DNA of 12,986 nucleotides, from NCBI GenBank assembly GCA_045614925.1, contig JAZLDV010000107.1, forward strand, positions 1 to 12,986, written 5' to 3'. Shown here piece by piece: positions 6,834 to 12,986 of the stretch. The first letter of the stretch is position 1, and every line of letters starts with the position of its first letter. Made by a program: the position numbers and the translations under genes. The notes under the pieces are model-generated. The model was given only the letters and a program-made list of their open reading frames with translations. It had not been told where the DNA came from and ran no database searches. This stretch comes from JAZLDV01 sp045614925 (GTDB lineage Bacteria; Bacillota_I; Bacilli_A; Erysipelotrichales; Coprobacillaceae).

Positions 6834-7331
6834 ATGAATAAGAAGACATTTAAATACAACAAATTATTTTTATCCTTAATTTCTTTATGTATTTTAACTA
6901 TGATTATATGTGGAGGAACTTTGTTATCAGTGACTTGGGCATTATTAACTGATGATGCAATATCAGACTCAAATAAAATCAGCACTGGTACATATTCTAT
7001 GAGTACGATAGTTGTTGATAGTTCATTCAACTCGTTAACTTCGCAAGAAAATACATATGTAATTCCAGCTGAACCAGATATTTATACAATGGTATTAAAT
7101 GCTGATGCATCTGATGGTTCAACAGGATATGCAAAAATAACATTGACTAAAGGAGAAGAAACTATAGTTTTCTATACTTCTCAAATAGGAAATGATGATT
7201 TGTTTGAAATAGAATTTAATAATCAAAGCAATCAGGAAGTTAAACTAAGTATTGATTATATTTGGGGTACATTTGTTAATCCATCAAATGAAGAAATACT
7301 TACACATGGACAACAGATTGGTATTAATTAA
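6834..7331 (+). CDS. Small SipW-dependent-type secreted protein
   Basis: The 165-residue product has a basic N-terminus, a hydrophobic core (about 11-34) and a processing region VTWA-LLTDDAISDSNKIS. This follows the SipW-type pattern (small residue, A, hydrophobic pair, T/N-D, later N-x-I-x-x-G). The mature part (37-165) contains ADASDGSTGYAKITLTKGEE (90-109), FYTSQIGNDDLFEIEF (113-128) and IDYIWGTF (140-147). The GYxxI...YTxQI...WGT pattern fits a small beta-sandwich found in SipW-locus proteins of gut Bacillota, but I cannot name it. The ribosome site AAGGAGGAG (6819-6827) is strong and lies 18 bases after the signal-peptidase stop, so the two are co-transcribed. A minor subunit or assembly factor is possible. 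Confidence 0.78.
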   Translation: MNKKTFKYNKLFLSLISLCILTMIICGGTLLSVTWALLTDDAISDSNKISTGTYSMSTIVVDSSFNSLTSQENTYVIPAEPDIYTMVLNADASDGSTGYAKITLTKGEETIVFYTSQIGNDDLFEIEFNNQSNQEVKLSIDYIWGTFVNPSNEEILTHGQQIGIN

Positions 7332-7440
7332 AGTAATAAGAGGAAGATATTCTGAATTTTTACTATAAAAGCGGCTATAGACTAATGTTATTAAAAATAT
7401 ATTAGTTTAAGGTAATAAAGATTAGGAAGGGGAGGAAAAT
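7332..7440 (+). promoter_or_regulatory. 109-bp leader of the large SipW substrate with weak hairpins
   Basis: This is the only long gap in the operon. It holds two weak dyads: CTATA (7363-7367) with TATAG (7376-7380), and ACTAAT (7381-7386) with ATTAGT (7401-7406). It ends in a double ribosome site, AGGAAGG then GGAGG (7424-7435). I see no convincing -35/-10 pair and no terminator T-run. RNA processing or differential expression of the major substrate is possible. Confidence 0.3.
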
Positions 7441-8850
7441 ATGAATACAAAAAAATCATTATTATCAAGTGTTGCAGCATTATTGTTATGCTTCGCAATG
7501 TTGGCAGGGACTACATTTGCTTGGTTCACTGACTCAGCTGTAAGTGCTAATAATAAAATCATGGCAGGAACTTTAAAAGTTGATTTAGAATTATTAAGCA
7601 CTCAAGGTGTTTGGGATACAGTGAAATATGATAACGATCCAATTTTTAACTATGAAAATTGGGAACCAGGATATGCAGATGTAAAAGTATTAAAAGTACA
7701 AAACGAGGGATCTTTAGCTTTAAAATGGAAAGCAGCTATTAATGTTAATGGGACATTAACAGAATTAGCAAATGTAATTGATGTTTATGTTAAAGAAGAT
7801 GTGACTGCTTATCCACAAGAAAGAAGCGAACTTGCTTCATGGACACATGCAGGAACAGTTGCTCAATTTATTGGAGCAATTGAAGAAACAACAAATGGAC
7901 GTTTATTAGCTGGTGGTGAAGAAACATTAGGTATTGCATTAGTAATGCGAGAATCAGCAGGAAATGAATACCAAAATATGCCATTAGTTCAAGGTGGAGG
8001 ATTAGATGTAACAATTCTAGCTACACAAGATACTGTTGAAGAAGATAGTTTTGATAATCAATATGATGCAGGTGCTGAATATTTAGTAGATGGTGTTGAA
8101 AACGAAGAAGAATTAACAGAAGAACTTGCAAAATTAAATGCTGGGGATAGAGCAGTATTAAATATTATTGAAAACATAGCTTTGACTAAAACTGTAGAAA
8201 TTCCTGCTGGAGTAGATGTTATTTTAGATTTAAATGGGAAAACTCTTACTTTAGCTGAAACATTTAGTAAAATTGGTGCTTTTAAAATTAATAGTGGATC
8301 TAAAATGACAGTAACAGGGAATGGAACTATTGATTTTGGATCAAAATTAAATGCTTTAATTTTTATTCCAGAAACTGGATCTGAATTAGTAATTGAAAAT
8401 GGTAATTTCTTAAGAAATCGTTTTGATTTAAGAAGTGCAAATAGTAGAACAGTTTACGGATTCTTCCATGGAGCTGGTGGAAAAGTTGTAGTAAATGGTG
8501 GATATTTTGATGGTGGATATTATGATTATTATGACTATGCTGAACGTATCTATTTAGATAACGGAGATTTTGCATATTTAGATTCTCAAAAAATTTCAGC
8601 GTCTGTATTAAACAAAACTGCTAATCAGGAATTTGTTATTTATGGTGGTACATTTGTTGGTGCAAATCCTGCCTGGGGAGATGAAGGGTTTGGAGTTATG
8701 GCACCTGGAAACTACACTAAAAAAGATTACCAAGGAATGTTCTTAGAAGGGCAAACTTGGGAAGATACTAATATTCCTGAATCATACAAAATTATTGAAA
8801 CTACACATGCAGACGGAAGACCTGTATATACAGTTACATATACTAAATAA
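7441..8850 (+). CDS. SipW-dependent TasA-like surface protein with beta-helix-like C-terminal region
   Basis: The 469-residue product has a textbook SipW-type signal: KKSLLSSVAALLL, then AGTTFA-WFTDSAVSANNKIMAGTLKVDL, cleaved after A27, as in TasA. The TasA/camelysin-like domain (about 28-200) includes WEPGYADVKVLKVQNEG (74-90) and GNEYQNMPLVQGGGLDVTI (174-192). A short linker leads to AEYLVDGVENEEELTEEL (212-229) and then a region of repeating Val/Ile-Asn-Gly units (about 235-430). These include VDVILDLNGKTLTLAE, VTGNGTIDFG, VVVNGGYFDGGYY and FVIYGGTFVG. The spacing suggests a right-handed beta-helix, as in adhesins and pectate-lyase-like proteins; no polysaccharide-cleaving residues can be claimed. 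It probably is the major secreted or fibre product. The start is fixed by GGAGG five bases upstream, and a strong terminator ends the operon. Confidence 0.88.
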   Translation: MNTKKSLLSSVAALLLCFAMLAGTTFAWFTDSAVSANNKIMAGTLKVDLELLSTQGVWDTVKYDNDPIFNYENWEPGYADVKVLKVQNEGSLALKWKAAINVNGTLTELANVIDVYVKEDVTAYPQERSELASWTHAGTVAQFIGAIEETTNGRLLAGGEETLGIALVMRESAGNEYQNMPLVQGGGLDVTILATQDTVEEDSFDNQYDAGAEYLVDGVENEEELTEELAKLNAGDRAVLNIIENIALTKTVEIPAGVDVILDLNGKTLTLAETFSKIGAFKINSGSKMTVTGNGTIDFGSKLNALIFIPETGSELVIENGNFLRNRFDLRSANSRTVYGFFHGAGGKVVVNGGYFDGGYYDYYDYAERIYLDNGDFAYLDSQKISASVLNKTANQEFVIYGGTFVGANPAWGDEGFGVMAPGNYTKKDYQGMFLEGQTWEDTNIPESYKIIETTHADGRPVYTVTYTK

Positions 8851-8856
8851 AAGTAT

Positions 8857-8885
8857 AAGGAAAGGACACTGTCCTTTCTTTTTTT
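8857..8885 (+). terminator. Rho-independent terminator of the SipW operon
   Basis: An 11-bp stem with one G-T pair (8857-8867 with 8871-8881, containing AAAGGAC/GTCCTTT) closes a 3-nt loop. It is followed by a T-run through 8885 and starts seven bases after the stop codon. Confidence 0.9.
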
Positions 8886-8907
8886 ATCTCAATAATTTTA
8901 CTTATGT

Positions 8908-8918
8908 AGAGTGATTTT
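8908..8918 (+). promoter_or_regulatory. AGAGTGATTTT element, copy 2
   Basis: Identical to 4832-4842 and placed at the same distance (53 bp, start to start) upstream of the -35 box at 8961. A looser relative, AGTGATATTATTGAAATGTAA, lies at 9759-9779 upstream of the second gene relic. Confidence 0.4.
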
Positions 8919-8960
8919 ATAGTTTGTTAGAGAATAATTTATAGTAATACTACAAAATTT

Positions 8961-8989
8961 TTGACTTTTTATGTTAGTAAATGTTAAAA
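8961..8989 (+). promoter_or_regulatory. Predicted promoter of the decayed SipW-substrate gene
   Basis: TTGACT (8961-8966), a 17-bp spacer and TTAAAA (8984-8989). The ribosome site AAAGGTGA (9010-9017) and ATG 9024 follow, so the front of a formerly expressed unit is still intact. Confidence 0.45.
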
Positions 8990-9023
8990 AATTTATACGC
9001 AATAAAATGAAAGGTGAATTATT

Positions 9024-9702
9024 ATGAAAAAATTTAAAAGTATTATTTTATACGATTAAGTTTAGCATTAGCAGTATGCTGCGCAGTAGTTGGAACCGTT
9101 GCATACTTAACAAGCGAAGATAGTGATGTAAACGTAATGGCTCTTGGTAATGTTAAAATTAATCAAATTGAAAAAGAACGTGTTTTTAATGATTTTGGTA
9201 ATGTAGTGGGTATGAAAGATTTTACACAATCTCAACCATTATATCCAGCAGTAGGAATTAACGGTGCAAATACAAATGAAGTATGGGCACCTAATCCAAA
9301 TGTTGATATCTATTAAAAAGATTACTTAGGAGATAGATATCCTGGTGGTAATGGAACATGGCAAAACTTAAACAATGTATTAGATAAATTTGTATTTGTT
9401 GAAAATACAGAATAAACTGATGCATATTATCGTACTATTATTTTATTAGAAGCTGATCAAACAAATTTTAAAAATGATTATGGTCAAGGTTTGATTCATG
9501 CTAATGTAACTAGTCGTCCTTTATTTTCATGGTTTCCTAAACATGATGTGCTTGGGATGGTATCGATCTTAAAGGTGGAGTTTCAATGGTTAATGGAACA
9601 ATTAATCATACTGGAAATACAGCTGCAATTAAAGCATACCAAGTAGGTAAAATTGAAAACGTTGTAATTAATGTTACTGAAACTGCAGGGAAAATTGTGT
9701 AA
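9024..9702 (+). pseudogene. Decayed SipW-dependent TasA-type gene with a beta-helix-like tail
   Basis: From ATG 9024 translation stops after 11 codons (TAA 9057-9059). One frame over, a clear SipW-type front appears: ALAVCCAVVGTVAYLTSED, then VNVMALGNVKINQIEKERV, TQSQPLYPAVG and LDKFVFVENTE-stop-TDAYYRTIILLEAD. These are landmarks of TasA-like SipW substrates. That frame is broken by TAA at 9314-9316 and 9413-9415. Near 9540 the similarity shifts frame and changes character: WDGIDLKGGVSMVNGTINHTG and KIENVVINVTETAGKIV, ending at TAA 9700-9702, resemble the beta-helix region of the 469-residue neighbour. The minimum damage is one early frameshift, two nonsense codons and a second frame change, with the sandwich's middle missing. 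It is either a chimera made by deletion between two substrate genes or one two-domain gene with an internal loss. Confidence 0.8.
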
Positions 9703-9723
9703 TAAACAGTTTTCCCTGTTTTT
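9686..9723 (+). terminator. Terminator of the first gene relic
   Basis: A 9-bp stem, CAGGGAAAA (9686-9694) with TTTTCCCTG (9710-9718), has a 15-nt loop containing the final stop codons and is followed by five T residues. Its survival supports recent decay of the gene. Confidence 0.7.
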
Positions 9724-9730
9724 AATTTAG

Positions 9731-9757
9731 TTTTAATTTTCTAAAATTAGATTAAAA
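9731..9757. repeat. A+T-rich inverted repeat between the two gene relics
   Basis: TTTTAAT (9731-9737) and ATTAAAA (9751-9757) flank an inner CTAA/TTAG pair (9741-9744, 9747-9750). There is no T-run and few G-C pairs. In such A+T-rich DNA this may be chance. Confidence 0.25.
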
Positions 9758-9812
9758 TAGTGATATTATTGAAATGTAAAGATAACTATAGTAACATTAA
9801 TAATATATTTTT

Positions 9813-10060
9813 ATAAGAGAAAAGAAATTCATTATTAAAAAGTATAGTAGCATTATTGTTATATCTTGGATGTTAATACGGACAATATTTGTATGCTCTT
9901 TGATGCTTTATTAAGTAAAAAATAAAATTATGGATGGAACTTTAGAAAATAATAATCCATCAAATCTTCATGAAATCTTATCACATAATTAGGATACTGT
10001 ATCACAAGGATACAAAGTAGTAAGAGATACACAAATGAATGAGGAGACAGTAGTACTACA
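9813..10060 (+). pseudogene. Remnant of a second SipW-dependent-type gene (N-terminal part)
   Basis: The DNA at about 9821-9950 aligns base by base with the signal-peptide end of the 469-residue gene (about 7447-7580). Shared runs include GCATTATTGTTAT and ATGG-x-x-GGAACTTTA-x-AA, which covers KKSLLSSVAALLL to IMAGTLK. No frame stays open: stops occur in all three frames and the ATG is now ATA. Further on, QGYKVVRDTQMNEE (about 10004-10045) may correspond to PGYADVKVLKVQNEG of that protein, with about 80 bases lost between. The piece has no beta-helix part and no terminator. It is a fossil of a further paralogue, much older than the relic before it. Confidence 0.6.
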
Positions 10061-10122
10061 ATAGATATGATTAAGGATATTTAATTGTACTTTTAGATAT
10101 ATAATGAAATAGGGGTGGGAAT

Positions 10123-10920
10123 ATGAAAACAGTTGTAATTACAGGAAATGCACGTGGATTTGGATATGCTATGAGCGAGTTGTTTTATCAAAAAGGATTT
10201 AATATTGTCTTATGTGATATTAATGAATCTGCATTAAAAGAAGCTAAAGAAAAATTAGCAGGAAAAGGACAAGGAAAGATTTTATCTTATCAATGTGATA
10301 TTACACAGGAAGTCCAAGTTAAAAATATGATTGAAGATATTATAAAAGAAAGCGGAAGTATTGATATATGGATTAATAATGCCGGAGTTAATCAGCCTTG
10401 TGTTCCTATTTGGGAATTAGATAGTGAAACAATTAATAGATTAATTGATATTGATCTAAAAGGAACTATATTATGTAGTAAACTTGTAATGCCTATCATG
10501 ATTAAACAAGGATATGGACAAATATTTAACGTAGAAGGATATGGAAGTAATAATGCAACACAATTAGGTTTATCATTATATGGTACAAGTAAAAGAGCAG
10601 TTACATATTTTACTGAAGCACTAACTAAAGAAGTGAAAACTATGAACTATAATATATGTATAGGGAAAATAACACCTGGTATTATGATTACTAATTTTAT
10701 TGATACATCTTTAGGTGATGGTCAAAAAATTGAATTAGATGAAAAAACAAAGAAAGTTTATAATATTTTAGGGGACTATCCTGAAACTATTGCTGCATTT
10801 ATGGTAGACAAGATTATATCCAATACAAAAAATGGTGCCCAATTCACATGGTTAACAACATTTAGAGCATCATATAGATTTATGACATCGTCATTTAACA
10901 AAAGAGATTTCTTTAAATAA
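10123..10920 (+). CDS. Short-chain dehydrogenase/reductase (SDR) family oxidoreductase
   Basis: The 265-residue classical-length SDR has the nucleotide site TGNARGFG (7-14) and an acidic residue after the second strand (D32 in VLCDIN), which favours NAD(H). It also has NNAG (85-88) and the catalytic YGTSK (Y153, K157). Two positions are odd. The Asn normally found in the VNxxG segment is Asp (IDIDLKG, 108-114), and the expected catalytic Ser is Gly in NVEGYGSN (136-143), with a Ser three residues later. This NxxGxGS variant is also found in the chlorophyll-b-reductase-like branch of SDRs, so it may be natural. The substrate is unknown. The ribosome site AGGGGTGG (10111-10118) supports the start. 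It follows gene relics, so it is probably a single-gene unit. Confidence 0.88.
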   Translation: MKTVVITGNARGFGYAMSELFYQKGFNIVLCDINESALKEAKEKLAGKGQGKILSYQCDITQEVQVKNMIEDIIKESGSIDIWINNAGVNQPCVPIWELDSETINRLIDIDLKGTILCSKLVMPIMIKQGYGQIFNVEGYGSNNATQLGLSLYGTSKRAVTYFTEALTKEVKTMNYNICIGKITPGIMITNFIDTSLGDGQKIELDEKTKKVYNILGDYPETIAAFMVDKIISNTKNGAQFTWLTTFRASYRFMTSSFNKRDFFK

Positions 10921-10921
10921 T

Positions 10922-10945
10922 AAAAGCAGGCATATGCCTGCTTTT
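10922..10945. terminator. Bidirectional terminator between SDR and aspartate kinase
   Basis: AAAAGCAGGCAT followed by its exact complement makes a perfect 24-bp palindrome, with a GCAGGC/GCCTGC stem and T residues on both strands. It lies between the converging genes, and its right end overlaps the kinase stop codon (10944-10946). Confidence 0.9.
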
Positions 10946-12257
10946 AGTCTATAAATTCATCATAAATAGCTTTAATTGCATCTTTGAAATAACAATTTCT
11001 AACACCAATAATAATATTAAGCTCACTAGAACCCTGATCAATCATCTTGATATTGATTTTTTGCTTAGCTAAAGCATTGAATATTCTAGCAGCTACCCCA
11101 CGACTTGCTTTCATACCACGACCAACAACTGCAATCAATGCTAAATCGGATTCTAAAACAATAGAATCAGGATTAACAGCACGATGAAGTGCAGCTAAAA
11201 CACTTTGTTCCTTTTCAATGAAATCAGCAGTATTCACAATAATAGTCATCGTATCGATACCTGAAGGCATATGTTCAAAAGATATTTCATGATCTTCGAA
11301 GACCTGTAAAACTTTTCTACCAAATCCAATTTCAGAGTTCATCATATCTTTTTCAATCATAATTGTAGCAAATCCCTGATGACCAGCGATTCCTGTAATC
11401 ACATGATTTGGTTTATGACATGTTGATTCAACAATTAAAGTTCCTTTATGTTCGGGATAGTTCGTATTTCTTATATTGATAGGAATCCCTTCTTTTCGAA
11501 TAGGGAAAATAGAATGTTCATGTAAAACACTTGCTCCCATATAAGATAACTCTCTTAATTCTTTATATGTAATTGTTTCAATTACGTCAGGGTCTTTTAC
11601 AATTCTAGGATCTGCAACTAAAAATCCAGAAACGTCTGTCCAGTTTTCATAAATATTAACATGTGCATTTTTCGCAACAATAGAACCAGTTACATCTGAT
11701 CCCCCTCTAGATAAAACCTTAATTCTACCGCTGCCATCATTTCTAGAACCATAGAATCCCGGAATAACAACGTATTCCTTTTCTTTTAAAATTGAACTTA
11801 AAATAGGATCTGTCATAGCACTATCATAAGTTCCATTTTCGTCAATAAAAATAACATCTTTTGCATCTATAAATTCAAATCCTAAATAATTAGCTAAAAT
11901 TATACCATTTAAATATTCCCCACGACTTACAGCATAATCATAGCCTTCTTTGTTTTTGAAATTTTCTTTGATAATTTCAAATTCATTATCAAGACATAAA
12001 TTTAATTTTAAACCTTCAATAATATCCTGATATCTTTCCTTCACTTCTTCAAAAATCTTATCAAAATCTTTATCATCTTTAGCATTGTATGCACCATATA
12101 ATAAATCAGTAACTTTTGTATCATCTTTAAATCTTTTTCCAGGCGCACTAGGAACAACATATTTTCTAGATGAATCAGATTTAATAATGTCATATACTTT
12201 TTTAAACTGATGAGCATCAGCTAAAGAAGAACCTCCAAATTTAACAATCTTACTCAT
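10944..12257 (-). CDS. Aspartate kinase
   Basis: The 437-residue enzyme phosphorylates L-aspartate with ATP, the first step toward lysine (and diaminopimelate for the wall), threonine and methionine. Landmarks are VKFGGSSLAD (5-14), VPSAPGKR (35-42), SRGEYLNG (111-118), IPGFYGS (165-171), SRGGSDVTGS (183-192) and ENWTDVSGFLVADPR (204-218). The C-terminal third (about 290-437) is a pair of ACT domains (FEHMPSGIDTMTIIV; VVGRGMKASRGVAARIF with INIKMIDQGSSELNIIIGV), normally the site of feedback by amino acids. It is monofunctional, with no homoserine dehydrogenase part. AAAAGGGG precedes the ATG at 12255-12257. The predicted leader is only about 25 bases, so there is no lysine riboswitch or T-box here. 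Which paralogue (lysC, dapG, thrA) cannot be told. Confidence 0.95.
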   Translation of the reverse strand: MSKIVKFGGSSLADAHQFKKVYDIIKSDSSRKYVVPSAPGKRFKDDTKVTDLLYGAYNAKDDKDFDKIFEEVKERYQDIIEGLKLNLCLDNEFEIIKENFKNKEGYDYAVSRGEYLNGIILANYLGFEFIDAKDVIFIDENGTYDSAMTDPILSSILKEKEYVVIPGFYGSRNDGSGRIKVLSRGGSDVTGSIVAKNAHVNIYENWTDVSGFLVADPRIVKDPDVIETITYKELRELSYMGASVLHEHSIFPIRKEGIPINIRNTNYPEHKGTLIVESTCHKPNHVITGIAGHQGFATIMIEKDMMNSEIGFGRKVLQVFEDHEISFEHMPSGIDTMTIIVNTADFIEKEQSVLAALHRAVNPDSIVLESDLALIAVVGRGMKASRGVAARIFNALAKQKINIKMIDQGSSELNIIIGVRNCYFKDAIKAIYDEFID

Positions 12258-12289
12258 ATATAATCCCCTTTTTTATAAAATATAAGATA

Positions 12290-12318
12290 ATTGTATCATT
12301 AATACAAAAAGAAGTCTA
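12290..12318 (-). promoter_or_regulatory. Predicted promoter of the aspartate kinase gene
   Basis: On the minus strand: TAGACT (12313-12318), a 17-nt spacer and TACAAT (12290-12295), preceded by TGA as an extended -10. The 10-mer ATTTAGACTT around this -35 is identical to that at the teichoic promoter (3679-3688). Confidence 0.5.
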
Positions 12319-12377
12319 AATATACATCTTATTTTTAAAAAATAATTTAAAAAAACCTTTCTTTTTTTTAGATTTTG

Positions 12378-12406
12378 TTGACATTATTCTTATAATTGTG
12401 TAGTAT
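12378..12406 (+). promoter_or_regulatory. Predicted promoter of feoA
   Basis: TTGACA (12378-12383), exactly 17 bp, then TAGTAT (12401-12406). The start would be near 12413, so the dyad at 12416-12433 lies just downstream of it. Confidence 0.65.
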
Positions 12407-12415
12407 ATTTATGTG

Positions 12416-12433
12416 GTTAGCGAGAACTAACTA
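12416..12433. promoter_or_regulatory. GTTAG-N6-CTAAC dyad, copy 1 (candidate iron-regulator operator)
   Basis: GTTAG (12416-12420) and CTAAC (12427-12431) form a dyad, followed by TA. The pattern GTTAGC-nnn-AACTAACTA recurs before feoB. Its position over the transcription start suggests repression. Half-sites resemble the GTTAG/CTAAC arms of DtxR/IdeR-type boxes more than a Fur box, but the spacing differs. An RNA hairpin in the leader is also possible. Confidence 0.5.
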
Positions 12434-12448
12434 GAAAGAAGGATGACT

Positions 12449-12661
12449 ATGAAATTAACTGATGCAAGTATTGGTAAAGAATATATTATTAAAAATATAC
12501 TAACTGATGATGAAGAATTAGATGGATTCTTATTTACATTAGGATGTTATAGTGGAGAACCAATTACTGTTATTTCATATGTTAATGGAAGATATATTGT
12601 ATCTATTAAAGATGGAAGATATACTTTTGATTCTGAATTAGCAGAATGTATAGAAATATAA
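12449..12661 (+). CDS. feoA: FeoA family ferrous iron transport accessory protein
   Basis: This small (70-residue) cytosolic SH3-like protein normally assists the FeoB ferrous-iron transporter. The sequence fits FeoA: MKLTDASIGKEYIIKNI, then LDGFLFTLGCYSGEPITVIS and RYTFDSELAECIEI (the usual LGxxxGxxI and the closing A-x-x-I pattern). I choose ATG 12449 and not the in-frame ATG at 12443, because the AAGAAGG ribosome site ends at 12442. It touches the first ATG but is six bases from the second. feoB starts 62 bases after the stop. The promoter and GTTAG-N6-CTAAC site upstream indicate metal-dependent control. Confidence 0.9.
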   Translation: MKLTDASIGKEYIIKNILTDDEELDGFLFTLGCYSGEPITVISYVNGRYIVSIKDGRYTFDSELAECIEI

Positions 12662-12689
12662 AAAAGAAAAATATTTTTTTTGAATAAAA

Positions 12690-12707
12690 GTTAGCATAAA
12701 CTAACTA
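12690..12707. promoter_or_regulatory. GTTAG-N6-CTAAC dyad, copy 2, in the feoA-feoB gap
   Basis: GTTAG (12690-12694) and CTAAC (12701-12705), followed by TA, match the feoA site in arms, spacing and flank. It ends just before the AAGGAG ribosome site of feoB (12712-12717). No good promoter is visible around it, so it may act on the message or on a weak internal promoter (TTGAAT at 12680-12685). Confidence 0.45.
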
Positions 12708-12723
12708 AGAGAAGGAGCAGAAA

Positions 12724-12986
12724 ATGAGAATTGCATTAACAGGAAATCCAAATAGTGGAAAAACAACAATGTATAATATGTTAACAGGTCGCAAAGAACA
12801 TGTAGGGAATTGGGCTGGTGTAACAGTAGATAAAAAAGAAAGTTTAATTAAAAAAGTATATAGTGGAGAAAATGAATTACTAGCTGTAGACTTACCAGGT
12901 GCGTATTCAATGTCACCTTTTACTTCTGAAGAAAGTGTAACAAGTGATTATGTTAAAAATGAAAAACCTGATGTTATTATTAATAT
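12724..12986 (+). CDS. feoB: Ferrous iron transporter FeoB, N-terminal GTPase domain (3' truncated)
   Basis: The first 87 codons are present. FeoB is a membrane ferrous-iron transporter driven or gated by an N-terminal GTP-binding domain, and only that domain is in the window. Visible motifs are the G1 loop GNPNSGKTT (7-15), the FeoB-typical VGNWAGVTVDKKE (27-39), and G3 DLPGAYSMSPFTSEE (58-72). The usual N-x-x-G-K-T core is here N-S-G-K-T. AAGGAG (12712-12717) lies six bases before the ATG. It follows feoA by 62 bases and the two probably form one iron-controlled unit. The membrane part lies beyond the right edge. Confidence 0.95.
   Translation, partial: MRIALTGNPNSGKTTMYNMLTGRKEHVGNWAGVTVDKKESLIKKVYSGENELLAVDLPGAYSMSPFTSEESVTSDYVKNEKPDVIIN

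Noticed and set aside
6671..7030. 119-codon minus-strand frame across the signal peptidase tail
   Set aside because: It is the antisense shadow of the charged coiled coil (Ser/Phe-rich) and spans two well-supported plus-strand genes.
8363..8575. 70-codon minus-strand frame
   Set aside because: It is antisense to the beta-helix region, rich in His/Gln/Asn, with no start signals.
10100..10105. TATAAT as -10 of the SDR gene
   Set aside because: The start of transcription would fall inside the ribosome site and there is no -35 at the right distance.
8886..10122. Insertion sequence as the cause of the gene relics
   Set aside because: No transposase-like frame, terminal inverted repeat or target duplication is visible; point stops and small deletions explain the decay.
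12258..12442. Lysine riboswitch or T-box before aspartate kinase
   Set aside because: The predicted leader is about 25 bases and the whole gap is too short and too A+T-rich to hold the conserved cores.
12443..12448. Upstream in-frame ATG as the feoA start
   Set aside because: The ribosome site would touch the start codon; ATG 12449 has correct spacing and matches the usual FeoA beginning.
1..12986. CRISPR array, tRNA or rRNA genes
   Set aside because: No regularly spaced repeats and no cloverleaf or rRNA-like G+C-richer segments were found on either strand.

Overview
The base composition is strongly A+T-rich, Shine-Dalgarno sites are strong (AGGAGG type), and nearly every gene stops at TAA. 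Together with SipW-type signal peptides and a sortase-like surface anchor, this suggests a low-GC Gram-positive bacterium. An anaerobic gut member of the Bacillota, such as the Erysipelotrichia/Coprobacillaceae, is my best guess; it is inferred from style, not from a marker gene.

Layout. (1) 1-209: the C-terminus of a Pro/Asp/Gln-rich surface protein with a wall-anchor-like tail, followed by two converging terminators. (2) 303-3617, minus strand: two CDP-glycerol glycerophosphotransferase (TagF/TagB) reading frames that are in the same frame and separated by a single TGA; they look like one 1104-codon teichoic-acid-type polymerase split by a stop. (3) 3761-4747: rmuC, divergent from the teichoic gene. 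(4) 4944-8850: a tightly packed operon around a SipW/ER-type signal peptidase, with a membrane-anchored TasA/camelysin-like protein, two small SipW-dependent-type secreted proteins and a 469-residue SipW-type protein carrying a beta-helix-like tail. (5) 8886-10122: the decayed remains of at least two more SipW-substrate genes, the first still carrying a promoter, RBS and terminator. (6) 10123-10920: a short-chain dehydrogenase sharing a perfect bidirectional terminator with a minus-strand aspartate kinase (10944-12257). (7) 12449-12986: feoA and the start of feoB, each preceded by the same GTTAG-N6-CTAAC dyad.

How it fits together. Most of the first 10 kb concerns the cell surface: anchored adhesin, teichoic-type polymer synthesis and a secreted-fibre or matrix-like system with its own signal peptidase. 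By analogy with the TapA-SipW-TasA system of Bacillus subtilis, the signal peptidase would mature the substrates encoded beside it, while the membrane-anchored protein could hold them at the cell. The downstream pseudogenes show that the substrate set has been larger and has been lost or reshuffled; one relic joins a TasA-like front to a beta-helix-like tail. An 11-bp element lies exactly 53 bp upstream of the -35 box both for the live operon and for the first pseudogene, which suggests that the two were once co-regulated. The last 3 kb is ordinary metabolism and iron uptake.
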